Shown one piece after another: positions 1 to 6,098 of a stretch of DNA of 10,373 nucleotides. A model generated the notes under the pieces. It searched no databases and had not been told where the DNA came from. It saw nothing but the letters and a program-made list of their open reading frames with translations. The stretch comes from Anaerolinea sp. (GTDB lineage Bacteria > Chloroflexota > Anaerolineae > Anaerolineales > Villigracilaceae), in assembly GCA_020720965.1 (NCBI GenBank), contig DYNS01000075.1:1-10373 (forward strand), in the 5' to 3' direction. Numbering within the stretch: the stretch's first letter is position 1; each line of letters starts with the position of its first letter. Position numbers and translations under genes: made by a program.

Positions 1-271
1 TGGCATGGTGGCGCTGGAGGCAATGGCTTGCGGAACCCCGGTGATTGTCTCGCAGGTGGGCGGGCTGGCTTTTTTGGTGCAGGATGGCGTAACCGGTTTT
101 CACGTCCCGCACGGAGACCACGATGCCCTCTGCGAAAAACTAACCCTCCTGCTAACCGATACCGCCCTGCGCCAAAGAGTCGGCGAGCAAGCCGCCGCCG
201 AAGCCCAACGCTACGCCTGGCAACAGGTTGCCAGGCAGGTCATTGACGTATATCAACTTCTGCGGCACTAG
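1..271 (+). CDS. GT4-family glycosyltransferase, C-terminal fragment
   Basis: This is the last ~89 codons of a glycosyltransferase; the reading frame is open through the left window edge (GGC at 2-4 precedes the ATG at 5, which is internal and not the start). The segment GMVALEAMACGTPVI, followed by a G-G-L-A-F-L-V-x-D-G-V-T-G-F pattern, is the nucleotide-sugar-binding end of the GT-B fold in group 1 (GT4) enzymes; the Glu of LEAMACG is the second Glu of the family's E-x7-E motif. Such enzymes transfer a sugar from a nucleotide-sugar to a glycan, lipid or small-molecule acceptor at the cytoplasmic face or in the cytosol. Donor and acceptor cannot be told from this end. The protein finishes in a helical tail (…VARQVIDVYQLLRH), normal for the family. 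Its TAG stop at 269-271 overlaps the stop of the convergent ABC ATPase gene. Confidence 0.88.
   Translation, partial: GMVALEAMACGTPVIVSQVGGLAFLVQDGVTGFHVPHGDHDALCEKLTLLLTDTALRQRVGEQAAAEAQRYAWQQVARQVIDVYQLLRH
215..236. repeat. Perfect 10-bp inverted repeat near the glycosyltransferase 3' end
   Basis: The arms GCCTGGCAAC (215-224) and GTTGCCAGGC (227-236) are exact reverse complements separated by AG. As RNA this would fold as a ~9-bp stem with a 4-base loop. It lies inside the glycosyltransferase coding region (codons for AWQQVARQV) and 32-53 bases beyond the stop of the convergent ABC operon. No T-run follows on either strand, so it is not a canonical intrinsic terminator. It could protect the 3' end or pause the polymerase for the operon arriving on the minus strand, which has no intergenic space of its own. 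It could also be coincidental in coding sequence. Confidence 0.4.
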
Positions 272-1803
272 GTGGCTGCCACACCCGCCATCATCAAGCC
301 AATCGTCTCCACGCTGGCTTCGTCACGGCTTAAAATCCCCATCATTTGCCCCTCGTACATCACCGCAACCCGGTCCGAAAGAGTCCGAATCTCATCCAGG
401 TCTTCCGAGATGAGCAAAATAGCAGTGCCGTTGGCACGCTGCTCCAGCAAACGCTGGTGAATATACTCGGTTGCGCCAATATCCACGCCCCTGGTTGGCT
501 GCGCCGCAATTAACGCCTTGGGCTGGCGGGAAAGTTCACGCGCCATAATCAACTTTTGAATATTGCCGCCGGAAAGATTCTTAATCGGCGTTTCGGCGCT
601 GGGGGCTTTGATGCTGTACTGCTGGATAACCTCGCGGGTACGCGCCGCCATTCGGGCAAAGTGGAGGAAAATCCCGTTGGTAAAAGCGGAGGCGGCATGG
701 TCGCGCAGAAAAAGATTCTCCTGCACCGAAAACTCGCGGATGGCTCCATCCCTCATTCTTTCCTCCGGGATGTAAGATTGCCCGGCTGCCATGCGCTCCT
801 GGAGCGATGCCTGGGTGATGTCTTGCCCGTTGAGCAGGATTCTGCCCCCGGTCACTTTCCGCAGCCCCGCCAGGCACTGCGCCAACTCCCGCTGACCGTT
901 GCCGGAAACCCCGGCAACCCCCAAAATTTCCCCCGCGTGAACATTCAGGTCAACGCCGCGCAGGGCTTCGGTTTCCCTGTCCCCGGCAGCACGCAAGCCG
1001 GAAATTTGCAGGCAAACTTCTCCGGTTTGCACGGGTTGGGGGGCAAGGGGTTTTACCTCCCGCCCGACCATCATCTTCACCATCTCGTCCCTTGTCACCC
1101 CTTTGGCGGGGCGGGTTCCCATGCTCTGCCCGTCCCGCAGCACAGTGACCTGGTCGCTGATTGCCATCACCTCGTGTAATTTGTGCGAGATGAAGACCAA
1201 ACCATGTCCTTCGCTGGTCATGCGTTTGAGGGTGACGAAGAGGTCGTTCACCTCTTGCGGGGTGAGGACGGCGGTTGGCTCATCCAAAATGATGATGCCC
1301 GCGCCGCGATACAGGGCTTTGATAATTTCCACCCGCTGCTGTTCCCCCACCGATAACTGCCAAATATATGCATCCGGCTCCACTTTTAACCCGTAGGCTT
1401 GCGAGAGTTTTTCGATGCGTTGAGAGACGTTTTGCAAATCTAACAACGGTTCGTGGCTAGATTGCAAGCCAAGCGCCACGTTTTCGGCAACGCTGAGGGT
1501 GGGAACCAGCATAAAATGCTGATGAATCATCCCAATTCCGGCAAGGATGGCATCCGCCGGGGAATGAAAAACCTGGGGTTTGTCATTCACAAGGATTTGC
1601 CCCTCGTCCGGGCGGTACAACCCATATAACTGGCGCATGAGGGTGCTTTTGCCTGCGCCGTTTTCGCCCAACAGGGCATGGACTTCGCCCGCGTTGATTT
1701 GCAGGTTCACTTTGTTGTTGGCAACCACACCGGGGAAGCGCTTCACAATATCGCGCATTTCTATGCGCTGAATGTGTTTTTGCTTGGGTTCGGGGAGAGT
1801 CAT
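268..1803 (-). CDS. BMP-type (nucleoside-like) ABC importer, duplicated ATP-binding protein
   Basis: A 511-residue protein with two fused ABC ATPase domains that powers the importer encoded upstream; it sits on the cytoplasmic face. Domain 1 (about 13-250) is complete: Walker A GENGAGKST at 46-54, Q-loop Gln95 in IHQHFMLVP, signature LSVGEQQ at 150-156, Walker B IIILDEP with Asp174-Glu175, and H-loop His207. Domain 2 (about 264-505) is degenerate: the P-loop reads GVSGNGQRE without the Lys, Walker B is LIAAQPTRG with Gln in place of the catalytic Glu, and the H-loop is Ser-Glu-Asp. Its signature LSGGNIQK at 410-417 is intact. One competent and one degenerate site is usual for RbsA/YufO-like double ATPases. 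The length matches the family (about 500-515). The ATG at 1803 is preceded by AAAGGA (1814-1819) at 10-base spacing, directly beside a strong hairpin. The stop at 268-270 interlocks with the convergent gene. Substrate is unproven; nucleosides are the usual cargo of close relatives. Confidence 0.93.
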   Translation of the reverse strand: MTLPEPKQKHIQRIEMRDIVKRFPGVVANNKVNLQINAGEVHALLGENGAGKSTLMRQLYGLYRPDEGQILVNDKPQVFHSPADAILAGIGMIHQHFMLVPTLSVAENVALGLQSSHEPLLDLQNVSQRIEKLSQAYGLKVEPDAYIWQLSVGEQQRVEIIKALYRGAGIIILDEPTAVLTPQEVNDLFVTLKRMTSEGHGLVFISHKLHEVMAISDQVTVLRDGQSMGTRPAKGVTRDEMVKMMVGREVKPLAPQPVQTGEVCLQISGLRAAGDRETEALRGVDLNVHAGEILGVAGVSGNGQRELAQCLAGLRKVTGGRILLNGQDITQASLQERMAAGQSYIPEERMRDGAIREFSVQENLFLRDHAASAFTNGIFLHFARMAARTREVIQQYSIKAPSAETPIKNLSGGNIQKLIMARELSRQPKALIAAQPTRGVDIGATEYIHQRLLEQRANGTAILLISEDLDEIRTLSDRVAVMYEGQMMGILSRDEASVETIGLMMAGVAAT

Positions 1804-1819
1804 CGCTGGCGGTTCCTTT

Positions 1820-1854
1820 TTCGCTGCCCTCCCAACCTTTGGGAGGGCAGCGAA
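1820..1854 (-). promoter_or_regulatory. 16-bp perfect intergenic hairpin between binding-protein and ATPase genes
   Basis: The plus-strand arms TTCGCTGCCCTCCCAA (1820-1835) and TTGGGAGGGCAGCGAA (1839-1854) are exact reverse complements around a 3-base centre, CCT. In the minus-strand transcript the stem begins 10 bases after the binding-protein stop and ends directly against the AAAGGA ribosome binding site of the ATPase gene. The base after the stem is A on that strand and there is no U-run, so it is not a classical terminator. In importer operons such intercistronic stems commonly stabilise the upstream binding-protein mRNA or attenuate the downstream gene, which fits the need for more binding protein than ATPase. 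It may instead be a copy of a dispersed palindromic repeat. The structure is seen; its role is inferred. Confidence 0.75.
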
Positions 1855-1864
1855 GCGGATAGGG

Positions 1865-2872
1865 TTAAGGCTCTACAACAATCGCTCCGCCCTTAATGCC
1901 ATCAATGGCGGCTTCGGCGGCGGCTTTAACTTCGGCGGGCAGGTTGTAACTGCCGTTGAAGGCGATTTTTAACCCGCCATTGCTCAGTTGCAGAATGTAG
2001 GTTTTCCCGCCCAGGGTTCCGGCGGCGCGGCTGGCAATAATCTCCTTGACCATTGCCGTCCAGTCATACACCTGGCTGGCGACTACGAGGTCAGGCGCGA
2101 GGGAGGCTTGGTCTGCCTGCGTGCCAAACCACAAAACGGCGCCGTTTTCTTTGGCTGCGCCAATGGAACCAACCACCGACTGGGAAGAACCGGTCAGCAC
2201 GTCCGCTCCGGCGGCGATGTGCGTTTTGGCGGCTTCGGTCATCAGCGCCACATCCGAGAAGGAGCCTGTCCAGGTCTTGTTTACCTGAATAGCCGGGTCT
2301 ACCGAGGCAACCCCCTGCACAAAACCGTCAATGTAGGTTTTGGCATCGCCCACTTCCACCGGTCCGGTTACGCCAATTTGCTTGCTCTGGGTCAGTTGAG
2401 CGGCGATAACGCCGTTAACATATCCGCCTTCTTGGGCGGCAGCAGTGTAGGCATAGACATTGGGCAAACCAAAGGTGTTTACGTCCGTTCCCCAGGCAAA
2501 GGTCGTCTCCGGGAAGTCTTTTGCCACTTCTTCCACCGAAGCGCCGTACTGCGAGCCGTGTGCGATGACAATATCAAAACCCTGGCTGGCATAGTCACGG
2601 ATGGCGGCGGCGGCATCTGGCACTTTGAACATATTTTCGGAGTATTTAATCTCCATGGCGGCTTCTCCGCCCATTTCCTTCTGCACTGCAATCAACGCCG
2701 AGTACATCGACTGGCTGAACGCCATATCGGTTGTGGAACTTGGCATAATGACGGCAACCCGCACCGTTTTAGATTCGGCTTGGGGGGCAGCAGCCGGGCT
2801 ACAGGCAGAGAGCAACAGAGCCAAGGCTGCCAGGGCAGAGAATACAACTAACCAAACATTTTGCTTTTTCAT
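1865..2872 (-). CDS. BMP-family substrate-binding lipoprotein (ABC importer)
   Basis: A 335-residue extracytoplasmic solute-binding protein of the BMP/PnrA-like family (PF02608), delivering substrate to the two permeases upstream. It begins with a lipoprotein signal: positive MKKQ, a hydrophobic stretch to residue 20, and lipobox LSAC with Cys24 as the lipidated residue, then an Ala/Pro linker. The mature part shows family features: the N-terminal strand RVAVIMPSSTTDMAFSQSMY, the segment DIVIAHGSQYGASVEEVAKD, the FPETTFAWG strand, and the AAQEGGYVNGVIAAQLTQS helix. The ATG at 2872 is chosen because AGGAG lies 7 bases upstream; the in-frame ATG at 2887 would place that Shine-Dalgarno inside the gene and add the atypical prefix MRRRS. 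The gap from the upstream permease stop is 27 bases, and a strong hairpin follows the stop. Known relatives bind purine nucleosides or related compounds; the ligand here cannot be read from sequence. Confidence 0.93.
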   Translation of the reverse strand: MKKQNVWLVVFSALAALALLLSACSPAAAPQAESKTVRVAVIMPSSTTDMAFSQSMYSALIAVQKEMGGEAAMEIKYSENMFKVPDAAAAIRDYASQGFDIVIAHGSQYGASVEEVAKDFPETTFAWGTDVNTFGLPNVYAYTAAAQEGGYVNGVIAAQLTQSKQIGVTGPVEVGDAKTYIDGFVQGVASVDPAIQVNKTWTGSFSDVALMTEAAKTHIAAGADVLTGSSQSVVGSIGAAKENGAVLWFGTQADQASLAPDLVVASQVYDWTAMVKEIIASRAAGTLGGKTYILQLSNGGLKIAFNGSYNLPAEVKAAAEAAIDGIKGGAIVVEP

Positions 2873-2875
2873 ACT

Positions 2876-2886
2876 TCTTCTCCTCA
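2876..2886 (-). promoter_or_regulatory. Shine-Dalgarno that decides the lipoprotein start
   Basis: On the minus strand the sequence is ATGAGGAGAAGAAGT followed by ATG (2872-2870). The AGGAG core sits 7 bases before the second ATG, an optimal distance, and overlaps the first ATG (2887). This supports initiation at 2872, which also gives a standard lipoprotein signal peptide starting MKKQ. Confidence 0.75.
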
Positions 2887-2899
2887 TAACTAAATTGGG

Positions 2900-3835
2900 T
2901 TAATTTTCGCCCCGTTCAAAGGGCTTGTTCAATGCGGCGGGTTGCCTCACCCTGTTTGTGGCAAACACCAAAGCCGCGATTGTGAGTAAATAGGGCAGCA
3001 TCACTGCCACATCCGAAGAGATGTTTGCGCCCAGAACCTGCATCCATAACTGGAAAGCATTCACCGCGCTAAACAAAAGCGCCCCTGCCAAAATTCCCAC
3101 CGGTTTCCAGCCCCCAAAATAGACCAGCGCCACCGCAATGAAGCCCAAACCGGCAGTTAAATTTTCCTGAAACAGGTTAACAAGCGCAGTGGAGAGCGAA
3201 GCCCCCGCCAAACCGGCGAGTGCCGAACCCAGGCAGACGCTAAAATACCGAACTTTGTCCACGCTCACGCCCAGAGAATCGGCTGCTGCCGGGTTCTGTC
3301 CGACTGCTTTTATCTTCAACCCCCAGGTTGTCTTTTCCAAAAACCACCAGGCAAGTGGAACCAGCAGAAAAGCGGCATAAACCGGGATGCTATGTTGAAA
3401 AAAGATAGCACCGATGACCGGTATATCTCCCAGCAGTGGAATTTTTACTGCCCGAAAACCCTCCACCGTTTGCACCGTGCCAACCAGCAGTTTGAACAAG
3501 AGCGAAGAAAGCCCCAGCCCGAACATATACAACCCAATTCCGCTAATCCCCTGCTCGGCTTTGAGGGTGACGCTGATGAAAGACATCAGCAAACCCATCA
3601 GTAGCCCCACCAATATGGCAACCAAAGCGCCAAGCCACACATTGCCGGTTTGCAGGGTGACATAAAAAGCCGCAAACGCCCCCACCAGCATAATGCCATC
3701 CACACCCAGGTTTACCACGCCGGAGGTCTGTGCAAAGGCTTCGCCCACAGCGGCAAAAAGGTAAGGAGTCGCCAGGCGGATGGCGGAGGTGAGAATGCCG
3801 GTAACAACTGCCAGGGTGAGAATATCCTCATTCAT
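2900..3835 (-). CDS. BMP-type ABC importer permease 2 (YufQ-like)
   Basis: A 311-residue integral membrane protein of the branched-chain amino acid/ribose/nucleoside permease superfamily (BPD_transp_2, PF02653). It pairs with the upstream permease to form the translocation channel. Very hydrophobic throughout, with about 8-10 membrane segments by eye. Family landmarks are VNLGVDGIMLVGA (about 41-53) after the first membrane segment and the cytoplasmic coupling loop AVGQNPAAADSLGV (about 177-190), which contacts the ATPase. The start is the ATG at 3835, whose first bases form an ATGA overlap with the TGA of permease 1; AAAGGA lies 9 bases upstream. A longer in-frame reading back to 3889 exists but its extra residues (MGGEAGNCPLQ…) are polar, unlike the family, and read through permease 1 coding sequence. 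B. subtilis YufQ and relatives are similar in length. Tight overlap implies translational coupling and one-to-one assembly with permease 1. Confidence 0.92.
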   Translation of the reverse strand: MNEDILTLAVVTGILTSAIRLATPYLFAAVGEAFAQTSGVVNLGVDGIMLVGAFAAFYVTLQTGNVWLGALVAILVGLLMGLLMSFISVTLKAEQGISGIGLYMFGLGLSSLLFKLLVGTVQTVEGFRAVKIPLLGDIPVIGAIFFQHSIPVYAAFLLVPLAWWFLEKTTWGLKIKAVGQNPAAADSLGVSVDKVRYFSVCLGSALAGLAGASLSTALVNLFQENLTAGLGFIAVALVYFGGWKPVGILAGALLFSAVNAFQLWMQVLGANISSDVAVMLPYLLTIAALVFATNRVRQPAALNKPFERGEN

Positions 3836-4962
3836 CCTTCCGATTCCTTTCCCTGTTTGGAGAGGGCAATTTCCCGCCTCGCCGCCCACTGCCGCGAAAG
3901 GTACGCCGACCCGACTACGAACAGAACCACCAACCCCAGCAGGGTGTCGATGAGCGCCGAAGGCACTTGCACCGCCCTCTGCATCTTATCCGCTCCTACC
4001 AGCAGGCTACCGAACAACCAGGCCGCCGGGATAAGCCCCAGCGGGTGCAGACCGCCAAAAAGAGCCGCCACAATGCCAGAGAACCCATACCCGCTCGTAA
4101 TCCCTTCCAACAGGCGATGATGCACGCCCATCACCTCCACCGCCCCGGCAAGCCCGGCAAAGCCCCCCGCCAAAGTCAGCGAAAGAGCCTGGTAGCCGGG
4201 TACATTAATCCCGGCATAACGGGCAGCGTCTGGGTTAAGCCCCACCGCCCTAATCCGAAACCCGATGGTTGTGCGCCACAAAAAAATATAAACCACCACC
4301 GCCAGCCCCACCGCCAAAAGAGAACCGGTGTGCAAAAGCGTCTGCGGAATAAGCCGCAGCAGCCAAACGCTTTCCGGCAGCCGCTCCGACTGCGCCAAAT
4401 ACGTCCCCGCCGCCACCCCCGCCGGGTCTATCAGCGGACCGCGAATTAGGAGGTTCATCAGTTGCAGGGCAATCGCGTTCATCATCACCGTGCTGAGAAT
4501 TTCATTCACCCGAAAACGTGCCTTAAGCAGCCCTGGCACAAAGCCCCACAGCGCCCCCGCCAAAAAACTGGCTACAAGCGCCCCTGGCAACAAAAGCCAA
4601 CCTGGCAAGTCCCGAAACGCCAAAGACCAGGCGGTAGCGCCCAAAGCGCCCAAAATAATTTGCCCTTCCGCCCCAATGTTAATCATGCTTGCCCGAAAGG
4701 CGATGCAAATCCCCAACCCCACCAACAGCAGCGGAGTGGCTTTGACCAGAGATTGGGTAAAACCGGAAAGACTGCCAAACACCCCCGAAAAAATGGAAGC
4801 ATACGCCGTAAAAGGATTCACCCGCAAAGCAAGCAAAACCACCGCGCCCAAAAGAAAGGCTGCCAACATCGCCGCAACAGGCAGGGCTGCCCCAAAGAGC
4901 AGGTTTTTCCAGGGCAGGCGCGCCAAAGGCTTTTGTGGCGCTGATTGTGGGGCAGGGGGCAT
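3832..4962 (-). CDS. BMP-type ABC importer permease 1 (YufP-like)
   Basis: A 376-residue integral membrane permease and the first gene of the minus-strand operon. After a ~20-residue Pro/Ala/Gln-rich cytoplasmic leader (MPPAPQSAPQKPLARLP) it has a long hydrophobic first segment and then the family landmark MINIGAEGQIILGA (93-106). MMNAIALQLMN (160-170) and the coupling loop AVGLNPDAARYAGINV (239-254) follow. It ends in a charged tail (SRQWAARREIALSKQGKESEG). The longer N-terminal half compared with permease 2 is typical: in known nucleoside-type BMP importers one permease (YufP, about 350 residues) is longer than the other. The ATG at 4962 is preceded by CGGAG with 7-base spacing. The stop overlaps the next start by four bases. 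Together with permease 2, the lipoprotein and the double ATPase this completes an importer. Confidence 0.92.
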   Translation of the reverse strand: MPPAPQSAPQKPLARLPWKNLLFGAALPVAAMLAAFLLGAVVLLALRVNPFTAYASIFSGVFGSLSGFTQSLVKATPLLLVGLGICIAFRASMINIGAEGQIILGALGATAWSLAFRDLPGWLLLPGALVASFLAGALWGFVPGLLKARFRVNEILSTVMMNAIALQLMNLLIRGPLIDPAGVAAGTYLAQSERLPESVWLLRLIPQTLLHTGSLLAVGLAVVVYIFLWRTTIGFRIRAVGLNPDAARYAGINVPGYQALSLTLAGGFAGLAGAVEVMGVHHRLLEGITSGYGFSGIVAALFGGLHPLGLIPAAWLFGSLLVGADKMQRAVQVPSALIDTLLGLVVLFVVGSAYLSRQWAARREIALSKQGKESEG

Positions 4963-5190
4963 AGGCAGACTCCGAAAATTAGCAAGAATTCATTTTTTTT
5001 GTTACACCAATTCGCCAAATGTCAGACATTCCCTATACTTTAGCATGGAATTGTCATATCGAAAATAGATGAAAATCACCCGTTTTCTTATTTGCCCCCT
5101 TTTCTTTCCCTATCATTAACCACAAAACTGGCTTAAACTCACCCCTGCTTTACGCCCACCCCGCACCGACTGGAGAAAAAACAAACCGAC
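4963..5190. promoter_or_regulatory. Divergent intergenic region between ABC operon and rarD-like operon
   Basis: These 228 bases separate two outward-facing transcription units and must hold both promoters. The region is more AT-rich than the flanking genes, with a run of eight T at 4993-5000. A plus-strand -10-like hexamer TATACT lies at 5034-5039, but the -35 position (5011-5016, TTCGCC) is a poor match, so the assignment is weak. TTGTCA at 5051-5056 resembles a -35 but lacks a good partner. I see no convincing minus-strand promoter pair. No riboswitch fold typical of purine or riboflavin sensing, and no small gene, is visible. A small dyad lies at 5018-5030 and is listed separately. Confidence 0.5.
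5018..5030. promoter_or_regulatory. Operator-like dyad AATGTC-A-GACATT
   Basis: The half-sites AATGTC (5018-5023) and GACATT (5025-5030) are perfect inverted repeats around a single A. The dyad sits just upstream of the plus-strand TATACT and about 56 bases before the ABC operon start, a fitting place for a dimeric repressor or activator. A 6-bp dyad can occur by chance, and no regulator gene is in the window, so this is only a candidate. Confidence 0.3.
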
Positions 5191-6096
5191 ATGAAGAACA
5201 ACGGTATCCTCTATGCGCTTGGCGCATACTTCACCTGGGGGCTTTTCCCTATCTACTGGAAGTGGCTTCAAGCCGTTCCCGCCCCCCAGCTGCTCAGCCA
5301 TCGCATTTTGTGGTCTTTTACTCTGCTTATTTCCTTCATCTTTCTCACCCGCAACCAAAAAGAACTGTTTCGCCTTGCGGCAAACCGCAAAACTCTTGCC
5401 ATTTATGCCGCTGCTGCTCTGCTCATCGGGGTCAACTGGCTGGTGTATGTCTGGGCAGTAAATGAAGAGTACATCATTGAAACCAGCCTGGGCTATTTCA
5501 TCAACCCGCTTCTCAGCGTTTTGCTTGGCATGGTCTTCCTCAAAGAACGCCTTCGCCCCCTGCAATGGCTGGCGGTTGCCTTTGCCCTCGCCGGGGTGGG
5601 CTACCTCACCCTTAGTTACGGTCGCCTGCCCTGGATAGCCCTCACCCTCGCCTTCTCTTTTGGGTTTTACGGACTGGTGAAGAAACTTGCCCCCCTCAGT
5701 TCCCTCTACGGTCTCACTCTGGAAACAGGCTTGCTCCTGCTTCCCGCCGCCCTCTACCTGCTGATTCAAGACCGCCTGGGAAGCGGCGCGTTTACCCACA
5801 GCGGCTTCACTGTGGATGCCCTGCTCGTGGGCGCGGGGCTAGTCACCACCATTCCCCTGCTTATGTTCGCTTCCGCCGCCCGCCGCATTCCGCTTTCCAT
5901 GGTGGGGATTATGCAATACATTGCTCCCACCCTGCAATTTTTGCTGGGCGTTTGGGTCTATAAAGAACCGTTTAGTCCCCAACAGGCAATCGGGTTTGGG
6001 ATTGTCTGGGCAGGGCTTATTCTCTTCTGGCTGGAAAGTTTTATGGCGAGGCGCAGCCTTCCCGTAGAACCTCTACCAGAGATGGGAGAAGGCTAA
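5191..6096 (+). CDS. rarD: RarD-type EamA (DMT) family membrane transporter
   Basis: A 301-residue membrane protein with about ten hydrophobic segments, arranged as two EamA-like repeats. It matches the RarD subgroup in its opening (GILYALGAYFTWGLFPIYWK, residues 5-24), in SLGYFINPLLSVLLG (99-113) followed by FLKERL (116-121) at the end of repeat 1, and in QYIAPTLQFLLGV (242-254) followed by YKEPFS in repeat 2. E. coli RarD is 296 residues. RarD was named for a proposed role in chloramphenicol resistance, but its physiological substrate is not established, so only membrane export or exchange of a small metabolite can be stated. The ATG at 5191 matches the family N-terminus, though the nearest GGAG is about 15 bases upstream, a long spacing. 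The C-terminal tail VEPLPEMGEG is encoded by an imperfect hairpin. First gene of a four-gene run; the next gene begins two bases after the stop. Confidence 0.9.
   Translation: MKNNGILYALGAYFTWGLFPIYWKWLQAVPAPQLLSHRILWSFTLLISFIFLTRNQKELFRLAANRKTLAIYAAAALLIGVNWLVYVWAVNEEYIIETSLGYFINPLLSVLLGMVFLKERLRPLQWLAVAFALAGVGYLTLSYGRLPWIALTLAFSFGFYGLVKKLAPLSSLYGLTLETGLLLLPAALYLLIQDRLGSGAFTHSGFTVDALLVGAGLVTTIPLLMFASAARRIPLSMVGIMQYIAPTLQFLLGVWVYKEPFSPQQAIGFGIVWAGLILFWLESFMARRSLPVEPLPEMGEG
6070..6092 (+). repeat. Imperfect hairpin at the rarD 3' end, overlapping the next ribosome binding site
   Basis: CCTCTACCA (6070-6078) pairs with TGGGAGAAGG (6083-6092) around a GAGA loop, with one A-G mismatch (6075/6086) and one bulged A (6090). 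It encodes the last residues LPEMGEG of the RarD-like protein. The 3' arm contains the purine-rich GGGAGAAGG, which serves as the likely Shine-Dalgarno for the gene starting at 6099. The structure may modulate translation of that gene or be a dispersed palindrome that has captured the end of the coding region. Confidence 0.4.
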
Positions 6097-6098
6097 CT

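Noticed and set aside
556..1179. 207-codon open frame on the plus strand antisense to the ATPase gene
   Set aside because: It is fully opposite a well-conserved ABC ATPase domain pair and its translation has no recognisable fold; a GC-driven shadow.
1820..1854. Intrinsic terminator after the binding-protein gene
   Set aside because: The stem is followed on the minus strand by AAAAAGG and on the plus strand by GCGGATAGGG, with no U-run on either side.
1988..2851. 287-codon open frame on the plus strand antisense to the BMP lipoprotein gene
   Set aside because: Gly/His/Arg-rich composition without domain features, fully opposite a recognised gene.
2873..2887. Upstream ATG (2887) as the start of the BMP lipoprotein
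   Set aside because: The Shine-Dalgarno AGGAG overlaps this ATG and is ideally spaced for the ATG at 2872; the shorter form gives a standard lipoprotein signal.
3836..3889. N-terminal extension of permease 2 back to 3889
   Set aside because: The extra 18 residues are polar and read through the end of permease 1; the ATGA overlap at 3832-3835 with AAAGGA upstream is the normal coupled start.
4963..5190. Purine or other riboswitch in front of the nucleoside-type importer
   Set aside because: I looked for a conserved aptamer-like arrangement on the minus strand and found only AT-rich, weakly structured sequence; a covariance-model search would be needed to exclude it fully.
5116..5799. 227-codon open frame on the minus strand antisense to the rarD-like gene
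   Set aside because: Low-hydrophobicity, Lys/Glu/Gly-rich translation typical of the complement of a membrane-protein gene; no ribosome binding site or family match.
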